DNA of 36,552 bases from a virus: IMG/VR virus record IMGVR_UViG_3300042866_000191, positions 1 through 36,552 of that record. One strand, given 5' to 3'. Every line of letters starts with the position of its first letter. Within the stretch, counting starts at the first letter, position 1. A model generated the notes under the pieces. It did no database searches. It was not told where the DNA came from and saw only the letters and a program-made list of their open reading frames with translations. Shown piece after piece: positions 8,436 to 13,075 of the stretch. The translations under genes and the position numbers were made by a program.

Positions 8436-8447
8436 GTGCCCAAGTGG
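8436..8447 (-). promoter_or_regulatory. candidate phage promoter-like motif before RNA polymerase
   Basis: On the minus strand the sequence CCACTTGGGCAC lies 55 bp before the RNA polymerase start, after the intrinsic terminator. The CCACTTGGG core recurs at 9981-9989, and a gapped version (CCACTTGTGGGCAC) occurs at 12462-12475, all on the transcribed strand. TTGGGCAC is also the core of the promoter I recall for the Syn5 RNA polymerase. The assignment is tentative. Confidence 0.35.
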
Positions 8448-8460
8448 AGAGATTGAAAAC

Positions 8461-8489
8461 CCTAATAAAAACGGGAGGTTTCCCTCCCG
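8461..8489 (-). terminator. intrinsic terminator between attP and RNA polymerase
   Basis: On the minus strand a perfect 7-bp stem CGGGAGG / CCTCCCG closes a GAAA tetraloop and is followed at once by TTTTTATT. It lies after integrase and the tRNA-like fragment and before the RNA polymerase leader. It should stop transcripts from the early/integrase cluster. Confidence 0.88.
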
Positions 8490-8531
8490 AAAGTGCCTGT
8501 CTAATGCTGAGGTGGATGCTTAACGAACTGT

Positions 8532-8572
8532 GATTTTGAGTCGAGTCCGTCTACCAATTCCGGCACGCTCCC
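8532..8572 (-). other. attP-like fragment: 5' half of a tRNA-Leu(CAA) gene
   Basis: Read on the minus strand these 41 bp are the 5' half of a leucine tRNA. There is an acceptor strand GGGAGCG, then TG, a D arm with AATTGGTAGACG, the anticodon strand CTCGA and the loop CTCAAAA (anticodon CAA). Two further bases (TC) of the 3' anticodon strand follow. After that the sequence no longer pairs, so it is not a functional tRNA gene. It lies just downstream of the integrase gene. P-SSP7, a related phage, has a 42-bp tRNA-Leu match in the same place, proposed as its attachment site. The fragment ends at the anticodon loop, a common integrase crossover site. Confidence 0.8.
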
Positions 8573-8611
8573 AAGGGATTCCAGCGATTCTCAACGTTGA
8601 GACCGCTTGGG
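8570..8611. repeat. nested inverted repeat at the edge of attP
   Basis: A perfect 14-bp palindrome TCTCAACGTTGAGA (8589-8602) is nested between AGCG/CGCT arms. An outer CCCAAG / CTTGGG pair (8570-8575, 8606-8611) encloses it and touches the tRNA acceptor end. It could be an integrase arm or accessory-factor site, or a hairpin ending the integrase message. No T-run follows on the minus strand. Confidence 0.5.
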
Positions 8612-8654
8612 AATTTCATGATAGCAGCCGAAATCACCACTGCTTTAGACGGAC

Positions 8655-9596
8655 CTAGATACGCACGTCGCCTTGCGTGCTGACCCCACCTGTGTTATGG
8701 ACGTACCGCTCGGTCATGGCCACTGTGGAGTGACCCATGGCGAACTTAACATCCATGATTGGAGAGCCTGCCGCGATGCGCCAGGTGCCGTAGGTGTGGC
8801 GGAACGTGTGGAACACATGGGCATCGGTGATGCCATCCACACGCGTCTTGACCACAGACTTCACCGGATTAAATGCCCGGTTGATCTGTTGTCTGTTGAT
8901 CCAGTCCTCTCCAAAGATCAAATCGTTTGCGTCCTTGTGGAAGCACAAACGCTCGGCAAGTTCATGAATCCGCTCTGGCAATTGAACGGTTCGGTAGTTG
9001 CCCGTCTTGGTGATGGAGTCCTTTGTACCACCAACGTGGATCAAAGGTACGTTGAGTTTGTAGTCAAAGTCCCGGCGCTTTAGCTTGCGAAGTTCTTGCT
9101 GACGCAGCCCTGTGTAGGCCGCAAACAACATCAAATCCGCCAACTTGTGACGCTCGGTCTCCTTGGCGTACCCACACAACTGCTCGACATGCTCTTTGGT
9201 GTACCACTCGGTACGACCCATCGTTTCTGCCTTGCGTGGGATGCGTGGCATCTTGGCGAGCATGTCGTGATCCAAGCACTCCTTAAAGGTGGTGCTCAAG
9301 AATGAACAGAACTTGTTGCAGCTGGAATCACTCCAGTTGTAATGGTCCTGCATCTCGTTGATGATTTGCTTGACGTTGAAGTCGTCAGCAATGTACGCAA
9401 TCGGAATCGCGTCGCTCTCACAAAACTTCTCCAGCTGTTGCATGAAGCGTCTTGCGTTGTGCCCTTGACTGTTCTTCTCTCGATTGAGAGACCACTTGTC
9501 ATGGGTTGAAAGAGCAAATTGGAAGGCGTGCTGAAAGGTCTTGATGGTGGACTTTTCAGGCTTGCGCTCCATTAATTTCTCAAGTCTTGTCGCCAT
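8655..9596 (-). CDS. tyrosine recombinase (phage integrase)
   Basis: A 313-aa site-specific recombinase. The N-terminal part (1-120) is the helical core-binding domain. The catalytic domain shows R165 (AAYTGLRQQEL), a lysine in GTKDSITKTGN (about 192-197), the H263-x-x-R266 box (FHTFRH), H289 (MGHS) and the nucleophile Y298 (ERYVH). All catalytic residues are present, so it should be active. The chosen ATG overlaps the end of the MarR-like gene by 17 bp. An upstream start at 9623 would go further into that gene. The tRNA-Leu fragment immediately downstream is the likely attP. Integrases occur in several T7-like cyanophages, although these are usually propagated lytically. Confidence 0.95.
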   Translation of the reverse strand: MATRLEKLMERKPEKSTIKTFQHAFQFALSTHDKWSLNREKNSQGHNARRFMQQLEKFCESDAIPIAYIADDFNVKQIINEMQDHYNWSDSSCNKFCSFLSTTFKECLDHDMLAKMPRIPRKAETMGRTEWYTKEHVEQLCGYAKETERHKLADLMLFAAYTGLRQQELRKLKRRDFDYKLNVPLIHVGGTKDSITKTGNYRTVQLPERIHELAERLCFHKDANDLIFGEDWINRQQINRAFNPVKSVVKTRVDGITDAHVFHTFRHTYGTWRIAAGSPIMDVKFAMGHSTVAMTERYVHNTGGVSTQGDVRI

Positions 9597-9942
9597 ACAG
9601 CAATTGGGTGATGTGGTGAACAAGCTGCTCCCCTTTTGGGGTCAGTTTGAGAATCGTTCGGCGGCGATCGAGTGGGTCTACCTCCTTGCTAATCAGGTTC
9701 AAGCCAGGCTTGCGAAGCCTGTGGAAACGAGAGAGCCAGTCGGTGTTGCGGCTGCCACTGGAGGTTGGGAAATTCAAGTCCTCCTCCAAGGCGACCTTGT
9801 GACACTCATTGTGGGAAGCCACGTATAAAAAAGTGGCTACCACTTGAGCTGGCATCTCTCGATCAAGGACACGAATAGCTTCGATGACCTTGAGCAGTCG
9901 CTCGATCTGCGGATTGCTGAGCTGTCTTCTGAGTGGATCCAT
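9580..9942 (-). CDS. MarR-like winged-helix transcription regulator
   Basis: A 120-aa protein with MarR-family layout. There is an N-terminal dimerisation helix region (PQIERLLKVIEAIRVLDREMP), a helix-turn-helix region (ATFLYVASHNECHKVALEEDLN... to LSRFHRLRKPGLNLI) and a typical wing (DPLDRRRTILKLTPKGEQL) with a last helix. It sits directly before integrase and overlaps it by 17 bp, so the two are co-expressed. The place recalls the MarR-type gene near int in P-SSP7-type phages. It could control integrase, the early operon or a host gene. The ATG at 9942 lies inside the preceding 71-aa ORF and has no clear ribosome binding site, so a shorter start at 9855 is possible. Confidence 0.75.
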   Translation of the reverse strand: MDPLRRQLSNPQIERLLKVIEAIRVLDREMPAQVVATFLYVASHNECHKVALEEDLNFPTSSGSRNTDWLSRFHRLRKPGLNLISKEVDPLDRRRTILKLTPKGEQLVHHITQLLYGDKT

Positions 9943-10078
9943 CGTATCGAGGACGACAGTCCCATTCTAGACGCAACCTACCCAAGTGGACAAGGTGTGC
10001 AGCGGGATCTCGCCACGCATCCCAAAAGGATTCCTGATCAATGCCCACGTACAACGGGCCGAAACACACAAGAGTCAT
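9863..10078 (-). CDS. small protein of unknown function, 71 aa
   Basis: It starts MTLVCFGPLYVGIDQESFWDAW and has an aromatic, proline-containing N-terminal half. The C-terminal half is Arg/Gln/Ser-rich. Its ATG overlaps the stop of the 46-aa gene upstream as ATGA, which argues that it is translated. Its end overlaps the MarR-like gene by 80 bp in another frame, and the last 25 residues look less protein-like. No family is recognised. The coding DNA also contains the CCACTTGGG motif (9981-9989). Confidence 0.5.
   Translation of the reverse strand: MTLVCFGPLYVGIDQESFWDAWRDPAAHLVHLGRLRLEWDCRPRYDGSTQKTAQQSADRATAQGHRSYSCP
9981..9989 (-). promoter_or_regulatory. candidate phage promoter-like motif before MarR/int
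   Basis: The minus-strand 9-mer CCACTTGGG matches the core before the RNA polymerase gene. It lies about 40 bp before the MarR-like start, inside the 71-aa ORF. A TTGTCC / TAGAAT pair with 18-bp spacing on the same strand overlaps it and could instead be a weak host-type promoter. Confidence 0.3.
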
Positions 10079-10215
10079 GTATCTGAATCTTCAAGTATAA
10101 ACGTATCATCTACAAGTTGCTCTTGGGCTAGTCTTAGAAGTTCTTCACTATTCGGATGTTGCATAACGTCCGTGATCAGTTGCTGCAACCGGCGTTCAAA
10201 GGTGGTTTCACTCAT
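10075..10215 (-). CDS. small acidic protein of unknown function, 46 aa
   Basis: The product begins MSETTFERRLQQLITDVMQ, is predicted helical, and ends in an acidic stretch (DDTFILEDSDT). It overlaps the upstream 102-aa gene by 8 bp and the downstream 71-aa gene by 4 bp (ATGA). The tight packing supports translation. No homologous domain is recognised. It belongs to the early cluster of tiny genes that in T7-like phages usually encode host-takeover proteins, but no function can be assigned. Confidence 0.65.
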   Translation of the reverse strand: MSETTFERRLQQLITDVMQHPNSEELLRLAQEQLVDDTFILEDSDT

Positions 10216-10516
10216 TGGTGGGTTTCATGGTGAGGTGGTGGATGCTTTCGTGGTCACATACAGTGAACTCAATACCAGGCGTTTTCATTAACTGTGCAAC
10301 CTTATTTTCAGCCGCTGAATGACGCTGATAAACGTGTTCTTTAATCGCTCCAGTCTTGCAATCACTCACACGAATGATGCAGCAGACACTAGACGGCAGC
10401 TCCCAATTGGCTACCTTCCATGTCATTAACTCCTCAAACGTGTGAGGCTCAAACATGTCGTCAGGTGCTTCGTAATATGAGTCCCAATTGTTGGGATAGT
10501 ACCGCTTACCATTCAT
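10208..10516 (-). CDS. conserved cyanophage protein of unknown function, 102 aa
   Basis: The N-terminus is aromatic and proline-rich (YYPNNWDSYYEAPDDMFEPHTFEELMTW). It is followed by a strand-rich core (ANWELPSSVCCIIRVSDCKTG) and a charged segment (EHVYQRHSAAENKVAQLM). It ends with EFTVCDHESIHHL. I recognise the pattern of an EAPDD motif, LPSSV..IIR, VYQ and a late IHHL from cyanophage hypothetical proteins, but know no function. It overlaps both neighbours by 8-11 bp. Confidence 0.78.
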   Translation of the reverse strand: MNGKRYYPNNWDSYYEAPDDMFEPHTFEELMTWKVANWELPSSVCCIIRVSDCKTGAIKEHVYQRHSAAENKVAQLMKTPGIEFTVCDHESIHHLTMKPTNE

Positions 10517-10667
10517 CTCTAAGCTTCACATTTATGAGCTGGTCGTTGTGTTCTTGGGACAGCTCAAGGGCAGACCACGCTGCATCTTCTGAGCTGGGCG
10601 CTAGGATGTATCTAGTACCAGAACGCAAGGTAATTTCATACACTTTTGGCACAACAGCAAAAGTCAT
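10506..10667 (-). CDS. small protein of unknown function, 53 aa
   Basis: The sequence begins MTFAVVPKVYEITLRSGTRY, then APSSEDAAWSALELS, and ends in INVKLRDEW. It reads as a short beta-alpha-beta fold with a strand, an alanine-rich helix and a strand. A good ribosome binding site (GAAAGG) lies 8 bp before the ATG. Its end overlaps the start of the 102-aa gene. Proteins of this shape (YEITLRSG ... EDAA ... NVKL) recur in cyanophages as I remember them, without known function. Confidence 0.7.
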   Translation of the reverse strand: MTFAVVPKVYEITLRSGTRYILAPSSEDAAWSALELSQEHNDQLINVKLRDEW

Positions 10668-10678
10668 ACAATTACCTT

Positions 10679-10906
10679 TCATGCGTTTTTATTTGCAGCC
10701 TTAGCAGCAGTCCTGCGGCCTTGAGGCTTCTGGATTTCTTCCTTTATCGGTTCTTCTTCCTTAGTCTCTGTTTCGTTTGCGACTGCTTGCTGCAGCACAT
10801 CCCTGAGTTCTTTGTACTGCGCTGCCCATTGATGTTGGGGAAAGTAATACAACCAACATTCAATCGCGTTGAGAAGAAGCCAACGCTCGCTTTTTTGTTC
10901 GGTCAT
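10679..10906 (-). CDS. small protein of unknown function with charged tail, 75 aa
   Basis: The N-terminal half (ERWLLLNAIECWLYYFPQHQWAAQYKELRDVLQQAV) is an aromatic amphipathic helical region. The C-terminal half is low-complexity, first acidic (ETETKEEEP) then basic (GRRTAAKAANKNA). The ATG overlaps the stop of the 43-aa gene as ATGA, and the next gene starts 12 bp after its stop. No family is recognised. A disordered basic tail can mean nucleic-acid contact, but this is a guess. Confidence 0.7.
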   Translation of the reverse strand: MTEQKSERWLLLNAIECWLYYFPQHQWAAQYKELRDVLQQAVANETETKEEEPIKEEIQKPQGRRTAAKAANKNA

Positions 10907-11034
10907 AGGTGGTGAGAAATGCGATCAAGACGGTGGATGATGTTGAGCAGCTGTGTCCTTGTGAGAAGGCCACGGTGGAAGTCCTTGAGGAATTGATCCT
11001 CTAAGTCCTTGAGTTGTTGGTGGTTAAACCTCAT
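10903..11034 (-). CDS. tiny helical protein of unknown function, 43 aa
   Basis: It starts MRFNHQQLKDLEDQFLKDF and ends LLNIIHRLDRISHHL. The whole product can form one or two amphipathic helices. Both ends overlap neighbours by ATGA (11031-11034 and 10903-10906), a strong sign of a coupled translated gene. No homologue is recognised. Confidence 0.6.
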   Translation of the reverse strand: MRFNHQQLKDLEDQFLKDFHRGLLTRTQLLNIIHRLDRISHHL

Positions 11035-11150
11035 TCGTATTGGTCCAGGTTGGTAACAGGAACGACATCTTGCACCATCTCATTGGGATGGCACATTCCG
11101 TCAGCAATACACCATGCGTCCTTGTATGTAGGCGCGTTGATGTACTCCAT
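11031..11150 (-). CDS. small protein of unknown function, start possibly lost, 39 aa or longer
   Basis: From the ATG at 11150 the product is MEYINAPTYKDAWCIADGM... ending TNLDQYE. The frame stays open and protein-like upstream (HHKTARHLLYQISFGLNPYSYTTA), back to the terminator at 11243-11269, but has no ATG or GTG. A TTG at 11201 would add 17 residues. The sequence just before (CACAAG.CCGCACGCC) looks like the ribosome-binding leader of the neighbouring small genes with a damaged start. Either it starts at TTG or a longer ancestor was shortened. The end overlaps the next gene by ATGA. Confidence 0.55.
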   Translation of the reverse strand: MEYINAPTYKDAWCIADGMCHPNEMVQDVVPVTNLDQYE

Positions 11151-11242
11151 AGCAGTTGTATAACTGTATGGATTTAGGCCGAAGCTGATTTGATACAACA
11201 AATGGCGTGCGGTCTTGTGATGATTGTGAAAGGTTTGGGCAC

Positions 11243-11269
11243 TAAAAAACTCCGGTTTGTGGCCGGAGT
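11243..11269 (-). terminator. intrinsic terminator within the early gene cluster
   Basis: On the minus strand a perfect 7-bp stem ACTCCGG / CCGGAGT with a 7-nt loop is followed directly by TTTTT (the last stem T extends the run to six). It lies right after the 48-aa gene and divides the early cluster into a first block (11282-12275) and a second block (9580-11150). Confidence 0.88.
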
Positions 11270-11281
11270 TAGTTGTTGGTG

Positions 11282-11428
11282 TTATTTGTTAATCTCGACT
11301 ATATCGACAATTGAATGTGGGTACTTGTCGCAGTAGTCATCAATCACACATTCTGCCGCTTCGTAGTCATCGTATCCGTCGAGAATTTCGTTGCCTTCAA
11401 GAGAGAACTTTACGATTGCGTAGTACAT
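11282..11428 (-). CDS. small acidic protein of unknown function, 48 aa
   Basis: The product begins MYYAIVKFSLEGNEILDGYDD and continues YEAAECVIDDYCDKYPHS before a last strand VDIVEINK. It reads as a small alpha/beta protein with a strongly negative surface. It is the last gene before the intrinsic terminator and is preceded by the fourth copy of the 27-bp intergenic repeat. Unlike its upstream neighbours it lacks the AAGGAGG ribosome binding site. No family is recognised. Small acidic early proteins of T7-like phages often inhibit host enzymes, but nothing here proves that. Confidence 0.65.
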   Translation of the reverse strand: MYYAIVKFSLEGNEILDGYDDYEAAECVIDDYCDKYPHSIVDIVEINK

Positions 11429-11437
11429 GACAAAGAA

Positions 11438-11464
11438 TGGATTGCGTAGGTTAGTGGATGGATT
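11438..11464 (-). repeat. 27-bp intergenic repeat, copy 4
   Basis: Plus-strand TGGATTGCGTAG ... AGTGGATGGATT, almost identical to copy 2 (12072-12097). It fills the short gap between the stop of the 113-aa gene and the start of the 48-aa gene. Confidence 0.8.
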
Positions 11465-11466
11465 GA

Positions 11467-11808
11467 CTAAGCGTCAGCCAACATGTAGCCGCTGAAGAAC
11501 TCTTCAGCGTCAAACTGTTTGGTGCTTTTATTCCAAACACGAATGAACCATTGCCCACGCTTTTGAAATACTCCCTCACCGTCCACACAATGCGCCCAGC
11601 AAATAGCATTTAGGCGCGATTTGGTGGTTGCTGTTTGATGTTTGCCATCAAAAAGCTGTACAAAGTTGTTGCCAATGCGGGCAATTTTGTTGCCGTAAAG
11701 GTACACGGTGGAAATGTTGTCACCGTCTGTCTCGACTCGGGTGTTGTCTAACGACCAGTTGAGACCCTCGGTGATGGCTTCATTCATGAGCCGTTCGATC
11801 TTACGCAT
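11467..11808 (-). CDS. conserved cyanophage protein of unknown function, 113 aa
   Basis: The start MRKIERLMNEAITEGLNWSLDNTRV is followed by alternating strands (STVYLYGNKIARIGNNFVQLFDG), TTKSRLNAICWAH, and VFQKRGQWFIRVWN. I recognise this arrangement (MNEAI ... NWSLDNT ... VYLYGN.IARI ... TTKSRLNA ... VFQ..G.W) from many cyanophages, but its role is not known to me. A strong ribosome binding site (AAGGAGG, 6 bp before ATG) is joined to the 27-bp repeat. It sits in the early gene block. Confidence 0.82.
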   Translation of the reverse strand: MRKIERLMNEAITEGLNWSLDNTRVETDGDNISTVYLYGNKIARIGNNFVQLFDGKHQTATTKSRLNAICWAHCVDGEGVFQKRGQWFIRVWNKSTKQFDAEEFFSGYMLADA

Positions 11809-11820
11809 GGTGCCTCCTTG

Positions 11821-11847
11821 TGGATTAGGTAGCGGAGTGGATGGATT
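11821..11847 (-). repeat. 27-bp intergenic repeat, copy 3
   Basis: Plus-strand TGGATTAGGTAG ... AGTGGATGGATT. It overlaps the stop codon of the 69-aa gene and runs into the AAGGAGG ribosome binding site of the 113-aa gene. Confidence 0.8.
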
Positions 11848-12055
11848 AAGCGTAGCGATGTTCTAGGACACGAAACAACATGTCCTTGGCGTCGGCCACG
11901 GTCTTGTAACCCCTAGAGATTGCCTGATTGTCAGATAACACGTACCAGTAGGTACTGTCTCCATCGCTGAGAACCTGGGCCACAACTTGATTGTCGTGGA
12001 AGATGTGTTCGTGATACATACCGGAATCGTGCGGGATTCGATTTGATGTAAACAT
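11846..12055 (-). CDS. small protein of unknown function, 69 aa
   Basis: Starting at ATG 12055 the protein is MFTSNRIPHDSGMYHEHIFHDNQVV, then DGDSTYWYVLSDN and a last helix (VADAKDMLFRVLEHRY). It suggests a small alpha/beta fold. An AAGGACG ribosome binding site lies about 10 bp before this ATG. The upstream in-frame start at 12103 would lie inside the previous gene. No domain is recognised. Confidence 0.7.
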   Translation of the reverse strand: MFTSNRIPHDSGMYHEHIFHDNQVVAQVLSDGDSTYWYVLSDNQAISRGYKTVADAKDMLFRVLEHRYA

Positions 12056-12071
12056 GGCTGGTGCGTCCTTG

Positions 12072-12097
12072 TGGTTGCGTAGGTTAGTGGATGGATT
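12072..12097 (-). repeat. 27-bp intergenic repeat, copy 2 (one base shorter)
   Basis: Plus-strand TGGTTGCGTAGG ... AGTGGATGGATT, between the 59-aa and 69-aa genes and ending over the stop codon of the 59-aa gene. It matches copy 4 at all but one position. Confidence 0.8.
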
Positions 12098-12275
12098 AAA
12101 CACGGCCCATGGCTAGGTCGTCCATGAACTCGCGCAAAGTGTCGGTGGGCAGGTAGTTGGCCAGGCTGTTTAGCAGCCCGGCGACGTTCTGATCGTAGAC
12201 AAGCACTAGTTCCGCAAAGTCTGCACGGATAGCCTGCGGCTCTGTTTCTGCATAGGGAGTGTTGAACTCAAACAT
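12096..12275 (-). CDS. small acidic protein of unknown function, first gene of the early cluster, 59 aa
   Basis: From ATG 12275 the protein is MFEFNTPYAETEPQAIRADFAEL, then VYDQNVAGLLNSLANYLPTDTLREFMDDLAMGRV. It is acidic and mostly helical. An AAAGGAGG ribosome binding site lies 7 bp before this ATG, which is why it is preferred to the in-frame upstream start at 12335. It is the first minus-strand gene after the control region, so it is expected to be expressed very early. No family is recognised. Confidence 0.7.
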   Translation of the reverse strand: MFEFNTPYAETEPQAIRADFAELVLVYDQNVAGLLNSLANYLPTDTLREFMDDLAMGRV

Positions 12276-12302
12276 GGCGTGCCTCCTTTGGCGGTGTTGT
12301 TG

Positions 12303-12329
12303 TGGATAGCGTAGCAGAGTGGATGCAAT
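12303..12329 (-). repeat. 27-bp intergenic repeat, copy 1 (most diverged)
   Basis: Plus-strand TGGATAGCGTAG ... AGTGGATGCAAT. It lies before the first early gene, separated from its AAAGGAGG ribosome binding site by a CAACAACACCGCC spacer. Confidence 0.65.
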
Positions 12330-12461
12330 GGGCAAAAGGGTGTGGGCTCAGCTGCAGCTGGCCAGGCTGCTGTATGGCCTCAGTCTCGCACCATCGGAGA
12401 CTGGCTGCGTGCCCTTATTCTGCTGTCGATGTGCGGACCACTGCTGTGATCTGGGAGCATT

Positions 12462-12475
12462 GTGCCCACAAGTGG
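12462..12475 (-). promoter_or_regulatory. candidate phage promoter-like motif before early cluster
   Basis: Minus-strand CCACTTGTGGGCAC resembles CCACTTGGGCAC before the RNA polymerase gene, with a two-base insertion. It lies about 190 bp before the first early gene. Confidence 0.25.
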
Positions 12476-12718
12476 ATGCAGTCTGCAGCGGATACTGTGC
12501 AACTTGCTGCACTGTCACACAACAGGGAGGCGCTACAGATCGAGCCTAATAATTTTGTACTAGTCCAGTGTTGGCCTATGGTTTCCGTGGTAGATCTAGT
12601 GTCACCAGCCCCAGAATCACGCTACATCTAGCGTTTTAGGGCCTCTTGGTAACTAGATTATGGATCGCGTAGCCCGTTTAGGCCACCCCATAGGGGGGAT
12701 TTGCGGCCCTGCAGATGC

Positions 12719-12746
12719 GGTATATGCTTTCAGAAATTTTTGTCAG
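12719..12746 (-). promoter_or_regulatory. candidate host sigma-70 promoter for the early cluster
   Basis: On the minus strand CTGACA and TATACC are separated by 16 bp, preceded by a T-rich stretch. It points at the early cluster, but a leader of over 400 nt would precede the first gene. It is the best host-type promoter seen in the control region. Confidence 0.4.
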
Positions 12747-12785
12747 AAAGTGAGCCAGATCTGCTGCACTCTGAGACCAACTCAC

Positions 12786-12796
12786 ATCACTGTGAT
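12786..12796. promoter_or_regulatory. palindromic operator candidate before the RHH gene
   Basis: ATCACTGTGAT is a perfect palindrome about one central base, 70 bp before the RHH start. Next to it lies one of two GACCAACTCA direct repeats (12775-12784; the other at 12840-12849). Such sites could be autoregulatory operators. There is no direct evidence. Confidence 0.35.
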
Positions 12797-12865
12797 ACCT
12801 TATTGAGGTGGGGCCGCGTGCTTGCAACACCGACCCCGTGACCAACTCAACCAAGGATTGAGCTG

Positions 12866-13048
12866 ATGACCCAAGTCTTACGAGCCCAGGCCAACCTGCA
12901 AGCTCTTTCAACAATTGCGACACGCAAACCAGTCCGTGTCACCGCCACATTGTCGTGGTCAACCTACCAACAACTCGTCAGTAAAAGCACCGAAGAAGGA
13001 CGAAGCATTAGCAACCTAATGGCGTTCATTCTTGAGACCCATCTATAA
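12866..13048 (+). CDS. ribbon-helix-helix (CopG/Arc-type) DNA-binding protein, 60 aa
   Basis: The only gene found on the plus strand. The C-terminal part follows the RHH pattern: a strand PVRVTATLSW (about 23-32), helix STYQQLVSKSTEEG, turn GRSISN and helix LMAFILETHL. RHH proteins bind DNA as dimers through the paired strands and often repress their own promoters. About 22 N-terminal residues precede the fold. An AAGGA ribosome binding site lies 8 bp before the ATG. It is divergent from the early cluster and convergent with the small gene behind thyX. Its opposite orientation beside an integrase-bearing early region suggests a control role, but an antitoxin-like or plasmid-type function is also possible. 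Confidence 0.72.
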   Translation: MTQVLRAQANLQALSTIATRKPVRVTATLSWSTYQQLVSKSTEEGRSISNLMAFILETHL

Positions 13049-13075
13049 GCCCCAGGAAGGCCCCTTAAATTATAT

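Larger units (their letters stand above)
12276..12865. other. non-coding control region between divergent genes; expected site of genome ends
   Basis: About 590 bp without a convincing gene. It separates the minus-strand early cluster from the plus-strand RHH gene. It holds repeat copy 1 (12303-12329), a gapped CCACTTG..GGCAC motif (12462-12475), a short hairpin ACGCTACATCTAGCGT (about 12620-12635), a minus-strand host-type promoter candidate (12719-12746), an 11-bp palindrome (12786-12796) and 10-bp direct repeats GACCAACTCA (12775, 12840). Late genes end just beyond the RHH gene and early genes start here. The direct terminal repeat of the linear virion DNA is therefore inferred to lie in or near this stretch. 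Confidence 0.6.

Noticed and set aside
8532-8572. Functional tRNA-Leu gene
   Set aside because: The 3' anticodon strand, variable arm, T arm and acceptor 3' strand are missing; only the 5' half is present.
12302-12631. Plus-strand open frame in the control region
   Set aside because: The translation is Cys/Trp/His-rich and unlike a protein, has no ribosome binding site, and covers repeat copy 1 and promoter-like motifs.
12678-12923. Minus-strand open frame over the control region and RHH start
   Set aside because: It needs a TTG start, overlaps the RHH gene on the other strand, and contains the promoter-like CTGACA/TATACC pair.
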